Positions 53,471-64,000 of a DNA stretch of 64,000 nucleotides are shown here, one piece after another. The DNA is from Cerioporus squamosus. Taxonomy: Eukaryota; Basidiomycota; Agaricomycetes; Polyporales; Polyporaceae. Each line of letters starts with the position of its first letter. The first letter of the stretch is position 1. The translations under genes and the position numbers were made by a program. The notes under the pieces are model-generated. The model did not search any database. It was not told the origin of the DNA and saw only the letters and a program-made list of their open reading frames with translations. The DNA lies in contig JABYQS010000052.1 in the NCBI GenBank assembly GCA_022592435.1, positions 1 through 64,000 of the forward strand, written 5' to 3'.

Positions 53471-56400
53471 CACCCTGGGAGAGCGGCGGTCTAATACTGT
53501 GACGGCTCCCTCGTGGGTTCGCGAACAGCGATGGCAGCATGGCCACGACGTATTCTACGCTCCCGCATTGAGCAAGCCAGTCCAACAGGTGCATGAGGAA
53601 TACTGCGAAGAATGTTGAGATCGAGATTGCATCAGCAAGCGAGGACCCAGCGAGACAAACAGAGAGCGGCAACTTGCGGAGTGAAACTCGAGACTATTCG
53701 CGTCCGAGCCGTCCTGGTTGAATCGTGATCAGCTTCCGAGCTCGGGCTCCCGGAAGCTTCGTCAGGGTCTTGCTACAAGCGAGTCACGTCTTGACCCTAA
53801 TCTGGTGTGAGTCTTTTTGCGCTATGGTTACGACACGCCGGACGATGCCATTTACTTACCCTGCTGCACTACAGGATCGTCTCCGCCGCTCAATCCGCTG
53901 AGTGCTTTCTGAAGCGGCCAACAATGGACGCTGGTGTGTTGTTTACAAGCGCATTGTATCACTGGCAGTATCAGCGATGCGACTGGCTAGAGAATGAAAT
54001 CAATTTACGTACTGACTTGAATGTTCGAAGACGAACTGGGTAGTGTCATGCCCGTGCAAGAAGTTGTAGAGCATGGAACAACCACGCTGAGTTGCTGTCC
54101 AGGCATGCGTCGCACGTTGCCAGATCAACATACTCACAGGTGAATGTATCTGGATCCTGAGTAGGCCCTCCAAGTTCGGGCCTTCGCAGCATGCGTGTTA
54201 CGCTCCTCCGCGTGCACGCAGTGGGAGTCCGAGCGATCCCGGGACGCTGCGGGACTCGCGGCTGCCTGCAATCCGCATGGGCTTGCATGCATCGAACTTG
54301 CAATGGATGCCGTGGACGCCTTGAGCGTAACCTGGCTGGGAGACTCTATGTGACAGAACTAGCGGGCCAAAGTGAGTTTGGCAATGGTCTAGCGACAGTC
54401 GTCGGTGAGCGTGTTGCGCCGAGGGACATGCAACCGAAGGAGCAGCTTACGATCTCCCGCTCTGCGCCGGTCGGACCCCTCCAAATCTTTGCCTTCTGTC
54501 CGGTCTCCCGGGCACATGCGTATGCAGCTGCATCGAATCGGGAGACGTCAGTGCGTACCTGGAAGTCGTCGATACAAGGGAGTATGTACCGCTTTTCCAT
54601 TCCATCTGAAACTCGACCTTGACATCGACCTCTGATGCTACCACTGGCATGACTAGGAGGCTCCCTATTCGTGCTGGGTGGCCGGTAGGCAGTTCTGTCG
54701 GATGTCCCGGCGGGCACAGAGACTCAGAAGGTAGGTCGCTGCCGCAGTTGAACGTTGAACAGTGGCCGGACTGCCGTGATCTCCAAGGGAGCGGACAGTT
54801 CACGTTCTGTGGCAATAGAATACATGGGCCGGCATGTCACCCACAGGCTCCTGCGAAGCGTGCGAGCCTCGAATCAATGTCAGATAGCCAGCACGAAGAA
54901 TGCTGCATGCTCACCTTGACGAACCCAGCCACACCTCTGAATGCAGCAGATGCAGCTCCCCAGAGCCTGAGTGCGCGAGGCGGTACTGTCCAGTGCCTTC
55001 AATTCCGTGTATCGAGCCCGGCGCAGCGGCGTCGGAGCAGAGCCTTCCTCCTGCACGTCGCCGGTATGGGACTGCACGTACCGCATGCTCAAGATCACTC
55101 TGTGTCCAACTTGTCTCGGTTCGGATTGCCCTCGTCGTGAGCATGCGGCGACACGCCCGCTTCCCGGACTGCATGCAACAGACAAGCGAGGAAGCCAATG
55201 ACAATCAGTTCTTTCGACAAAGCAGTTAATCCCGATACTAAGTACGCACCTACTTGCGAAGATGAGCCTCCTAGAAGCCTACGCAAACGCCGTCCCAGTC
55301 GAACGGCATGGCCTGAAGCGGCCATGAGCAGTCCTGAGAGGAACTGTATGGCCACCCTTCCGACGTCGTCAGCATGAACCCTGACCCTTGTCCACAGCGT
55401 GACGTCCACCTGGATCGGTGACTCGCGTCCAGCGCAGCAGCCGGCTCCTAAGTCCTCTGCATGCCGTCAGGATAGCCTGAGAGCCCGGTACATTTCGCCG
55501 CTGACAGCATCCTCGCGTGCATCTCGGACACGCGGACTGACGGTGCCTTCTGTGCCTTCTGCTTCCTGCGAGACTCGAGTCGTCGGTATACCACAGCGCC
55601 GCTGGGGTGACGTGCACGGGACTACCGAGAACGCCAACCACGATCAGTCCATTCAAGGGGGGACGCAGGCCCGAAGCATGACAGCAAGTACGCACCTGCT
55701 TGGGAATCCGAGTCGACTGTTGAACCCGACGATTGGAAGAGGCAATCGGCCAGCTTTGAGACAGACGTAGTGTCCTCAGGCTGTAGCCTGTCTGTCCGCG
55801 AACCCTGAACCCACCTCCGACTCGAGCAGCGACGCATCCCTCACGAGTCGCAGCAGGCAGCTCGCTACTACTCAGCCTGTCATCCGGATTATGGATAGCC
55901 CTGCAACCCTCCCAGCCGCAGGGACTCTGCCCCGAGAAGGACGCGGCCGCGCAGAGCGTCGCATCGGAAACAAACCCTGGTATCACGGTTTCGAGCTCAG
56001 GCTGCCGCTGCTGTCGGCGTGCGTACTTGCCGTCGCCGCCGTCAGGGGACTTGCACGCCGTTGCACCTCGCGAGACCCTGGAGCAGGCTTCCATGCAGGC
56101 AATCCCAGCGGACCCTGCCTACCGAACCTTGTCGCGACCGGTCTTGCACGGGCTCATGATTTTTTTTCTGAGCTTCAGGTTGACAGGAAGTGACTCGCTT
56201 GAACGAGTGCCGGGAAGGACTCGCGCACGCCACACGCGACTCCGTGTGCCGACCGGTGTGCGACGCCCGCGGTGCGCACTGAGTACCGAGTACGTACGCG
56301 CGTCCGAGTCCGGGAACTCGATGTCTGGCGGAGACTGCCACGTCGACCGAGCCCGAGGCCGCTGTGACCTATAAGCTGGTCCTGCATAGAATACGCGCAA

Positions 56401-57495
56401 GTCAGCGTCCTCCACGCTCTTGACTGCTCCCGACTCGAACAGATCCCTGCAACTCCTCGAGCCCGTGCTCGAGCCTCGTGGTCGTTCGAGCCTGATTGCC
56501 CGGTGAGTCGTCTCCCAGGTCGGCCCGTGCTTGGGTTGTGTCCCTTCCGCATCGGGTTGCGCTTGCTGACCGCCGGCTGGTACTTCTCCTCCTCCCAGGT
56601 CACCGCTGCTGCGTTGAGCAGGCTCCCAGAGGCGCGGACGACTACGCTACAATAGGCAGCGACGTCGACGCCGGTACGTTGTCTCGCGTACTGTGCGTCG
56701 TCTCTCCCAGTCCGCTCATGGGGTCTTCCAGATCGAGCGCGCGCGGGCACGGGATGCTGCAAAGCCAAGGCGTAAGTAGCTATCATTTCCGCGAGTGAGC
56801 GTGAGTGTACTCACAACATGGCCGCGCCTTCCCTACAGCGACGTCTCCCGGATCCTGTGGCTGTGGAAATCAGTGAGTGAGTCCAACTCTACGAGTGCAC
56901 TTCAGACCCGGCTGATTGGGATGCCTACGCTTCCAGCGTCGCACTCAAGCCATGCTGCAAACGACGTGTATTAAAGGCAGTTACTGGTGTATATACAAGT
57001 AAGTAGCGCGGGCGATTACTATACCGTAGTGTAGCCTTCCGGACTTCTCCTCCCGGCATGTGCGATGTCGACTTGGCGGCCAGAGTTCTCTGCGGCATGC
57101 GACAGAGAGATAGCCGTGGTCCGGGTTGAAGGTGTTGCGAGATGAGGGACCTCTCCCAGCTACGCTGAGAGGCTGGCACGCGGCAGTCGGGGTTGCGTGG
57201 TCCTCGCAATGCTGCTTGGAGCGGCGCTAGGGAGGCGGCATGCCGAGGGTGCATTCCAGTCTGAGGTGGGCACCTCCACCCACGGTGCTTGCCCGGATGG
57301 CGAGCCAGCTGAGCTCGAGCCGCGAGACGACGCACTCTGAGCCGCCGACGAGACGGCCTGCGCGGCTTGCTCCTGGCTGCCTCGCGTCTGTACTCGGCGG
57401 GTGCATCTCGCCCGAAGCATGCGGGATCCAGGCGTGGCGGAGGCGCGGGAGCAGGCAAAGGATTGGCAAAGGGATGGAGAGGAGCGGCGGCAAGT
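53471..57495. other. GC-rich, gene-poor region between the two duplicated copies
   Basis: I could not assemble a gene here. Many overlapping ORFs on both strands are the by-product of GC-rich composition. Two minus-strand pieces, about 55160-55215 (ELIVIGFLACLLHA) and about 55620-55660 (GLIVVGVLGSPVHV), look like related hydrophobic exons, each beside an AGTACGCACCT-type splice site. They may be remnants of a duplicated membrane-protein gene. Confidence 0.35.
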
Positions 57496-58077
57496 TTATG
57501 AATGGTGCCGGCGAAGGCGCACTTGCATCGGGTGTCGACGCGTAGACTGCGGTAGGTTTGAAGGGTACTGGAGCAGCATCGTCGTCGGGCACGATAGCGC
57601 GAATATGGGAGGGTCTTCGTCAGTAGGCAGTGTACATACACTGTGTAGATACTCACGGTTAATGACACATGCGGCAGCGGACAACCCCATACGCGCAGTG
57701 TTGAGCCGAGAGAGCGAGACGTCGAGGAGCGACGGGGCGGAGAGGGATGGGACGTGGCCAAGCAGCCGGAGGGCAGGCGCAGAGAAGAAGGACGGACGGA
57801 GGCGACGTACCTGAGCTGCGCCGTCCGTCTCTTCCACCGGCTGCGTAGGGTCTATGCTCCTGCCTGCACTTGATGCGTAGTCGGAGAGAGCCCATCGATG
57901 CTTGGGCTTGAGGGACTCCCGAGGCGACGCGCGTTGAGACGTCTTCAAGCGCGGCCCCGGAGCGAGGAGCGAGGAGCGGCAAACAGACGCAAACGGTGCA
58001 GGAGGCCCGAGAGCACCAGCGAGAGACGGCAGCCGGGAGAGACAGACGAGAGCCAGAGCACACCGGCGAGCAGACAT
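57496..58077 (-). CDS. Possible secreted protein, weakly supported
   Basis: The frame starts at an ATG at 58077 with MSARRCALALVCLSRLPSLA, which scores by eye as a signal peptide with cleavage after AGA or ALG. It stays open for 193 residues. A GTACGT donor follows GACGGCGCAGCTCAG near 57811, so the true gene may splice on to other exons further left (an open frame in 57227-57592 is one candidate). Composition is GC-rich and no family is recognisable. The start lies only about 56 bp from the left edge of duplicated copy B, just as NIK1 starts close to copy A. Chance ORF remains likely. Confidence 0.25.
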   Translation of the reverse strand: MSARRCALALVCLSRLPSLAGALGPPAPFASVCRSSLLAPGPRLKTSQRASPRESLKPKHRWALSDYASSAGRSIDPTQPVEETDGAAQVRRLRPSFFSAPALRLLGHVPSLSAPSLLDVSLSRLNTARMGLSAAACVINREYLHSVCTLPTDEDPPIFALSCPTTMLLQYPSNLPQSTRRHPMQVRLRRHHS

Positions 58078-58132
58078 CGAGCGAGCAAAGGACGCGGTCG
58101 GCGCTACCCCTCCGCCATGACGTCGCGCCGCC

Positions 58133-60440
58133 CGACAATAAGCAACCATAAGTCGAGTTGATTGCTCGCGCAGACATGTCTCACACTTTGTCTACACCTC
58201 CACCGCAGCTCAGACTGTGAAGTCTCGCACTGGCCCTGCGCATCTAGCTCTTTTGCTGACGGTGCCAAGACAGAGCTCAAGGCTAGGTCAGCAGGAATTC
58301 GCGCGCGCCGAGGCTATCAGAGTTCGAGGGGACAGCTTACTTCCGCTCGACGCCCGTACACCTCTTCCGTATGTTTTCGAACATCGGCCGTGCTCGTCTC
58401 CGACGACGGTTAGAGCGCATACTCATTCGCATGCACTCGTCTAACCTCTGTATTAGATCACCTCACATAATGTCGCCGCACCGTCGGCGCATGTCCTGTG
58501 GCGCAGCACGTCCCTCTTCGCCGGTGCCTCATTCCGTGAGCGTCCTCTTGCAAATCGGCGACTTGAGCATCTCGATCTCTACCTATCCTGGGCTGATGGA
58601 TTGTCTGCATGATCAAGTGAATCTGCTCCTTTGTGCTCGCTGTCAGGAAGGAAAGGCAATCGCTCTCATCCTACCACGTCGGACTCCGGACACCGCGGTA
58701 CTTGTGCCGAGATGCAGTCGCAGCTGCCTGCAGGACATGCCGAGGTGGATCGTGCATTGGTTTCGGCCTCCCATCATCGCCAAAAATCGCAGCTCCATCG
58801 CTTGCCAAGCCGGCCACATTTTCGACTGCAACGGAAACTCCACAAACCTGCTGCAAGTGCCGAGGATTGCTGTGCCTCGTTGACTGGGAGACAACCTCAT
58901 GACGGTCCGCCCTCTAAGCTTGACGTTATTATATCATACTCACTCACCTATGCCAGGTCTCCAAGGCGTCATACGACACTGGGTACATAACAGGCATCCG
59001 GCTCCAAATAATCTCAAGGCGACTCGGAAACAAGTCCATCAAGAAGTTCATTACGCGGGAATTCTCTCTGCAATATCCTAAAGCCTGTTTGAACCCAAAG
59101 GCAGTGCTCGAGAAACAACGGCATCGGCACGCGCAGCGCAGACGACCCGGAGTGCTCAGTGAACACCCTGTTGCTCCGCCTGTTCCTGGTAAGTCGATCA
59201 ACTATCTGACATGTGCTCTGACTCTGTGGTCCTGTAGGTGCTGACTTATTGCCTCAAGGCACGCAAGTCAATAATACTTCGCGCTCCAAAACACACATCC
59301 CAGCTACCCTCGAGGCAAATGCCGCCACTCAGGCGCCGCTGCAAGTTCGCTCGCCGGCGATAGGAAGAATCGCCAGAAATTCATGTGAACCTCGCGGCAT
59401 CCATGCACTGCCCGGTACGTAACACAAGAACATACGTATGTCCAAGCACTGTCGCTTGCACAATAGCCCAAGCTCGGATCGCGAAGGCCTCGGAGCGTGT
59501 TCATCACTCCGAGTCCGTCCCGCTACCAAGACGGAACAGTCTGAGTGATCGGACGGCATCCGGACATGTGGTGAACACATACCCAAGGACAATCGTCGCG
59601 GACTATCCCGACTCCTGGAGGCTGGGACATACCTGCCGACTGCATCAACTGCTCTACGACCCGCCCGTAAGTCAACATCAGCAAGCAGTGAGCACCCACC
59701 TCCCGCTACACTCAAGTGCTAACTTCTCCAACGCACTGTCCGGGGTCTCCGCTGATCGGAACGTCGTCCGACATCCCGAGTCGAGCGCAGCTGGAGAATT
59801 GGCAACAGGTCAGCTGGCCTCCAGCGCAAGGAACCGCGAACGCAGGAAGCTGCGCCTCGATGCAGATAAGTAGCCCCTCCCGTTTCAATCTATGGGCGAC
59901 AGCCTATCGCGAGAGTCCCCTGGAGCCTAGCAAGGGATGGTCGGCCACGCACGATGAGCGTTCGGAAGAGACGGCAAGTCCGTCAGCGGATGCGGCGGAG
60001 GGCGAGGATCAGCGGGGAGTGCTAATGGCAGGCAGGTCGTCTCCGAGCCTTGAGCCGTGGAAGTGCGCTCCGCTGACACGCTGCGCTGAGCCGTACTCGC
60101 GACAACGAAGACCCGCATGTGCCCCGTGCCAGTGCACGCGCACCGGGGACACTGAGCCTCGGGCGCGCAGCTCGCTCGGGCTGGGAGATCGACTTGCTGC
60201 ATGAAGTGCCGAGGTCCCGCATGCCGCAGACTGGGTGCCGAGCGTCCGCCGCCCGGAGTGGTCGAACAGGCCGCGAAGCTTCGTCAATAGGATAGGTTTT
60301 TTCGAGGTTCCCAGACATGCGGCGGACTGATAGCCCGGTGACCAGGTACCGTGCTACGTTTGGCATGCAGCGAGCGTATTCGCTGGGTACGATCCGGACT
60401 CGTCTGCCCGCCTCTGCCTGCCTGCGACTGCGCGTGAGAG
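58133..60440. repeat. Duplicated segment, copy B
   Basis: Direct-orientation partner of 48126-51115, shorter by about 680 bp. It has a 13-bp insertion near 60076 (CACGCTGCGCTGA region) relative to 50779 in copy A, and small substitutions throughout. The putative first ORF of copy A (MSQTLSTPPRQLRLYHF) is ended early here by TGA, which argues against a conserved protein. The right edge lies near CTGCGACTGCGCGTGAGAGA. Confidence 0.88.
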
Positions 60441-61316
60441 AGAAGAGAGTCGGGAGCACTCCGTGCGCCATACCAGTTCGTACAGCTCACCTGAGTCGAC
60501 GGCGTGGCTCCCGGACAATTCAGATTGGTGCGACTCTGACGGTGTGGAGATGAATTCAGGCAAGCTGCAGACCATGTCGGTAGTGCTGCTGTGACATCAT
60601 CGTTGCTGTCTCGTCGTCGCCTGGAAGATGCTCTGCCGATTGTATGTAGCTGCGATTTTGACTTCCCGAACTGGCGATGCAAATCACTTGCTGTCGTTGT
60701 AACTCTGCTTGGAAGCATGCTCGGCTTCAATAGAGTTAACATCCAACATTCGTTCGAAATGACCTACGAGTGCGTCATCGTGCATGGCGCCATGGGGCCA
60801 CCGTGCATCGAGGTGGCGAGTTCGGCTGGGCAACTTGTACGATAGTTGAATGGATTTCAAGATGTCGAACCGAGTCCGAGCGCACGCGGAGACGCAAGCC
60901 TGCCAATTCAGCCGATTGGGCTGACATTGCACGACATCGCTCTCGAGGCCTTAAGAGTGTCTGCAATTGCGGTCATCTACAAGAAAGCGAGCGCGTACGA
61001 ACTTAGACACGTTCTGTAGGTCGATGAGATGGCTGACGCGAGGTACTCCGCCCCCGACGATCCCGAAGAGTCCCGATGGTGGAGGTTTGCAGCCATCTCG
61101 TCCGAGTTGACCTACTGAACGCGACGTTCAAGTCTGGAGAGGAGAGTGTGCGAGAGTTGTGACCTGACGTAGATTAAGATGAACGCGCATAGTGATACTT
61201 GACAGTGTTGCTAACCTTTTCAAAATTCGGACGGCGTGTACGGGATGCCCTCAAAGTTCCCTTCTCTACCCTCCACCCAATTGTAAAAGCTGCGGCCTAG
61301 AACGAACGCATCGCGG
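60441..61316. other. Intergenic, nothing recognised
   Basis: Between duplicated copy B and the last F-box gene. Short ORFs only. Confidence 0.5.
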
Positions 61317-62857
61317 TCAGCAGTCGTGACCTCTGGTAGTACCGTCATCATGCTGAGCGACCTCACCAATGATCAAGGTTCTAAACTCGACGGACAGGCT
61401 CCCACGTCGATGTAGCTCCGGGAAGATACCCGCCACCTTGGAGCGAAGCGCGACGATGAAGGCACGTCGAACCTCCGCAGACTCGAAGACATCCTGAAGT
61501 TGGTTCGCTCGAGCCTCGAACACCAACTCAACAATGCCACTGCCCCGGTCGCTGGCAGCCATAACGTGTTCGAGTTCCGGGCTGACATCCTTGAAAGCCT
61601 GAAGGAGGTGCTCCAAAACGCCCTCAGTCCCGAAGAGAGACGTATGGCTGGAACCAGCGTGGGTAACCGGCATAAGTGTGCTCGGCATAGAATAGGGAAA
61701 CTCCAATCTCAACCTTCTCCCGGTCCGTGGTTGTGCATGGGTCCCGGACGGCCATAAGGTTGCAATCAGGCGGGTGGTAGACTCGAGTAAGCCGGACAGT
61801 TCGTCTCGTGCCGCGTCCCTAGGAAGATGAAAGCTAAGCTTCAATGCAGAGAGATTGCGCAGAACGAGTGAGTCGCGGAATCGTGTAGAAGTGACTACGC
61901 ATGACAGTGCATTAGTAGATGATCATTGCTGCTGCACAGAGAGGAACGCACTGCCAGCGATGATTTGGTCGGCGACGAGTTGCGACTTCAAGTCGTGCAC
62001 GCAGAGGTACTCGAGCGATGCACAGACGTACAAGTTCCGGACAAGGTGTGAGAAGGCGAGGCTGCTCCGCTCGGCCTGCTCTGGCTGCACTTATGGTCAC
62101 ACGAGATCGAAGAGATTATAGCCGGAGTACTCACGAACAGTGGGGATTCTGTGTACCACGCTAGATGTGTGAGCGGCGGGCAGCGGAGCCGGAAATGCTG
62201 GACGGTCGGGGGAATGTGAGTAGGTCCCCAGGTGACCCAGCAGACATACAGTATCCTCAGTGCTGGGGCCGCGGCGAGCATCCGTTGGAAGGCGCCGTAG
62301 CTTGAGATGATGACGTAGCGCAGTTCGAGGGTGGTTAATGCCGGGAAGCCCGCTAGCATCGGGGGCCGTGCTGGGGATGATTCGATCACTGCATTCCAGA
62401 TCGTGAGGGACGCCAAGTAAGGTAGCTTCCTGGCTAAGATGAGCAGGACTGTTCCGGCGCGAATGAAAACCTTCGGCGGCTGCTCCTCGTCGTGGTCGTT
62501 GTTTTCCCAATGGTCCTCCTGGTCTTCTTCCTTATCGTCGCCATTCTCCTTGCCTGCTTCTTCCACCTCGCCCTCATGCACCTCGCCCGTTTGCACCCCG
62601 CTGTTGGGCCTCTCCTGAACGAATAGACACCGGACCACGTTGGAGACTTCCGGGTCTCGCTCAATGAGCTCCACCAGCTGATTCACCTTCATCGGCCGAA
62701 TGTTCCTCAATCTCAACTCGTGGTAGAGACGACGTCTGCTCCGGGGAAGCCATGCACGGCAGGTCAGCGCGCAGCTCAGAAACGTCGCCGTGAGGCTATC
62801 GTCCAACAGGTCGATGACGAGCTCTTGAAGTTCGAGAGGGATTCTGGGCGTGGCCAT
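61317..62857 (-). CDS. F-box-like protein, subfamily E, three exons
   Basis: Three exons: 62135-62857, 61952-62075 and 61317-61894, in phase, 474 residues. The start is the ATG at 62857 (MATPRIPLELQELVIDLLDD). The F-box-like region is IPLELQELVIDLLDDSLTAT, then CALTCRAWLPRSRRRLYHEL, the I-P-x-E-L-x-x-x-I-I-D-x-L form common in mushroom genomes. A strongly acidic, low-complexity insertion (GKENGDDKEEDQEDHWENND) lies around residue 90. LRR-like strands follow (FPALTTLELRYVIISSYGAF, PTVQHFRLRCPPLTHLAW). The third exon (RDSLVLRNLSALKLSFHLP) contains a hydrophobic, mixed C-terminal domain. Predicted SCF substrate adaptor; no defect seen. The middle exon is the least certain. Confidence 0.8.
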
Positions 62858-63175
62858 CGAGGTACAAGTCTGTATACTTGGATAGTCGCCGTGGTCACCC
62901 AGTTTCGCCTCCGAGTCGGTGCGGCGGTGCACTGTTGAGAGGAGAGACGAGAAAAGAAGACGGGCTCGAGATGGGTACATAAACATTGACTTGAAGTCAG
63001 ACAAATAGAAGTAAGTGATGTAAGTAAGTAAAGCACTTAGCAATCATAAAGGTAGTAAGCAATCGTAATAGAGTCAGTCCATCAAGTAAGTAATGAGCTT
63101 ACTTACTCGTTGCTTATACTCTAACACTAGTCCCCAATTGCAACTCGTCATCCGAAAGAATGCCGAGTCACTTCC
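62858..63175. other. Intergenic with GTAAGTA-type repeats
   Basis: AT-rich spacer upstream of the F-box gene. The word GTAAGTA and variants recur between about 63011 and 63107, and a hairpin lies at 63085-63107. Confidence 0.6.
63085..63107. repeat. Perfect inverted repeat (9-bp arms)
   Basis: AGTAAGTAA and its exact reverse complement TTACTTACT are separated by five bases (TGAGC). Confidence 0.9.
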
Positions 63176-63577
63176 TCAACCAGTCCTCAACAGATGGAAA
63201 CGATCGCGCGGCAACGCCTTCAACTTGCACGGTGAAGACATGGTGCACGGTGGGGAGGGGATCTGACCATTTACGGAGACGACGTGGAAATGAGTAGTCG
63301 GACTAACTTTGACAGGATCCTCCCGGAGGAGATCAACTTGAAAGAGACTGTCCAACTGCAGCTGGTGCGAATCGTAGAAGTCAGACCACGCCCACCTGCG
63401 GGCAGTCTGAATACGGGGTTTGGATGAAGTCCAGTGAGGATCGCAGGATGTCCAGTTGTGCAATAGCGTGCCAGGTTCAGACGGTCCAGCGGTACTAGCT
63501 ATAGCGACATCGGAAATATTGGAAGCAGGATCTTGGACTGCTACCCCGGTGCGAGCGAGGGTCGTTTGCCGTGCCAT
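63176..63577 (-). CDS. Hypothetical protein, 133 residues
   Basis: Open frame from an ATG at 63577 (MARQTTLARTGVAVQDPASN) to a stop at 63176. It contains WAWSDFYDSHQLQLDSLFQV and then DLLREDPVKV, which looks like structured protein rather than random sequence, but I recognise no family. It may be the end or a part of a spliced gene. Upstream lies a perfect 20-bp tandem repeat. Confidence 0.35.
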   Translation of the reverse strand: MARQTTLARTGVAVQDPASNISDVAIASTAGPSEPGTLLHNWTSCDPHWTSSKPRIQTARRWAWSDFYDSHQLQLDSLFQVDLLREDPVKVSPTTHFHVVSVNGQIPSPPCTMSSPCKLKALPRDRFHLLRTG

Positions 63578-64000
63578 GTTCCTTCTGTTCCGCTGTCCGA
63601 GAGCAAGTTCCGCTGTCCGAGAGCAAAGCTGAGCAAAGGTGATCTTGCGTGCACGGTTAGGGCATCGAGACTAGCGCAGAAAGGAAAATGACTACCTGGA
63701 TGTGAACGAGGATGTGAGCGAGGATCCCCGCGGATACGTTTGACAGGTGCCAACAGCACCAGTTCAGACCGGGCAACTCCGCATGCTCACGAACCACATC
63801 TTCATCTATACACAACGACAACCAGAGAGTACTGTCTGAGGTGCAGTACCCAGCGGGGGATGGCCAGGGTGAGTGTCCGGGAGTACGGGAGTGCTTGTGC
63901 GCGGATCGAGAGCTGACGCCGACACTTCAGAGGGCGGTTGCCGCAGCCGCAGCGACAACGCAAAAACGAACTGTATACGCATCTTCGACGCAGGTGCGGG
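63578..64000. other. Window end, no supported gene
   Basis: Contains the tandem repeat at 63587-63626. A gene crossing the right edge cannot be excluded. Confidence 0.4.
63587..63626. repeat. Perfect tandem duplication of 20 bp
   Basis: GTTCCGCTGTCCGAGAGCAA occurs twice, back to back. Confidence 0.95.

Noticed and set aside
56925..57761. 278-residue minus-strand ORF
   Set aside because: Arginine and proline-rich, low-information translation of GC-rich DNA, crossing several plausible splice sites; no domain.
48126..60440. Complete LTR retrotransposon with copies A and B as terminal repeats
   Set aside because: No reverse transcriptase, integrase, RNase H or gag motif in 51.1-58.1 kb, no TG...CA ends, and the copies differ by about 680 bp.
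1..64000. CRISPR arrays, bacterial operons or insertion sequences
   Set aside because: No regularly spaced repeats; genes have eukaryotic introns and a nuclear tRNA intron.

Overview
The window reads as nuclear DNA of a filamentous basidiomycete, probably an agaricomycete of the polypore kind. Genes are close together on both strands and carry many short GT-AG introns of about 50-75 nt. The recognised products include a group III hybrid histidine kinase, a GPI transamidase and a family-15 mannosyltransferase, alongside many F-box proteins. Exon boundaries are my own manual splicing from reading frame, splice sites and family motifs; no search was run.

Layout. 0-2 kb: F-box gene. 2.6-3.75 kb: MDP-1 phosphatase with broken frames. 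5.7-6.55 kb: nucleotidyltransferase-like gene. 7.4-9.6 kb: a 12-exon GT15 mannosyltransferase. 10.6-17 kb: three related F-box genes, two of them head to head. 17.2-18.6 kb: SET-domain gene with an in-frame stop in its upstream part. 20.4-35.2 kb: an inverted F-box block. Frameshifted B' and C' lie on the minus strand, intact C and B on the plus strand, and an AIF-like FAD oxidoreductase sits between them. An intron-containing tRNA-Lys lies between C and B. 35.7-38 kb: an epoxide hydrolase relic followed by a near-intact epoxide hydrolase. 38.4-39.7 kb: another F-box gene. 40.3-41.9 kb: GPI8. 42.7-47.95 kb: NIK1-type histidine kinase. 48.1-60.4 kb: gene-poor DNA holding two direct copies of a 2.3-3 kb duplicated segment. 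61.3-62.9 kb: a tenth F-box gene.

How it fits together. The conserved single-copy-type genes (GPI8, GT15, NIK1) serve the secretory pathway, the cell wall and osmosensing, and they look intact. They are set among expanding and decaying accessory families: F-box genes, epoxide hydrolase and the duplicated segment. Frame breaks occur in at least six loci and mostly hit accessory genes, which suggests either real birth-and-death turnover or local assembly indels. I found no reverse transcriptase, transposase or CRISPR array.
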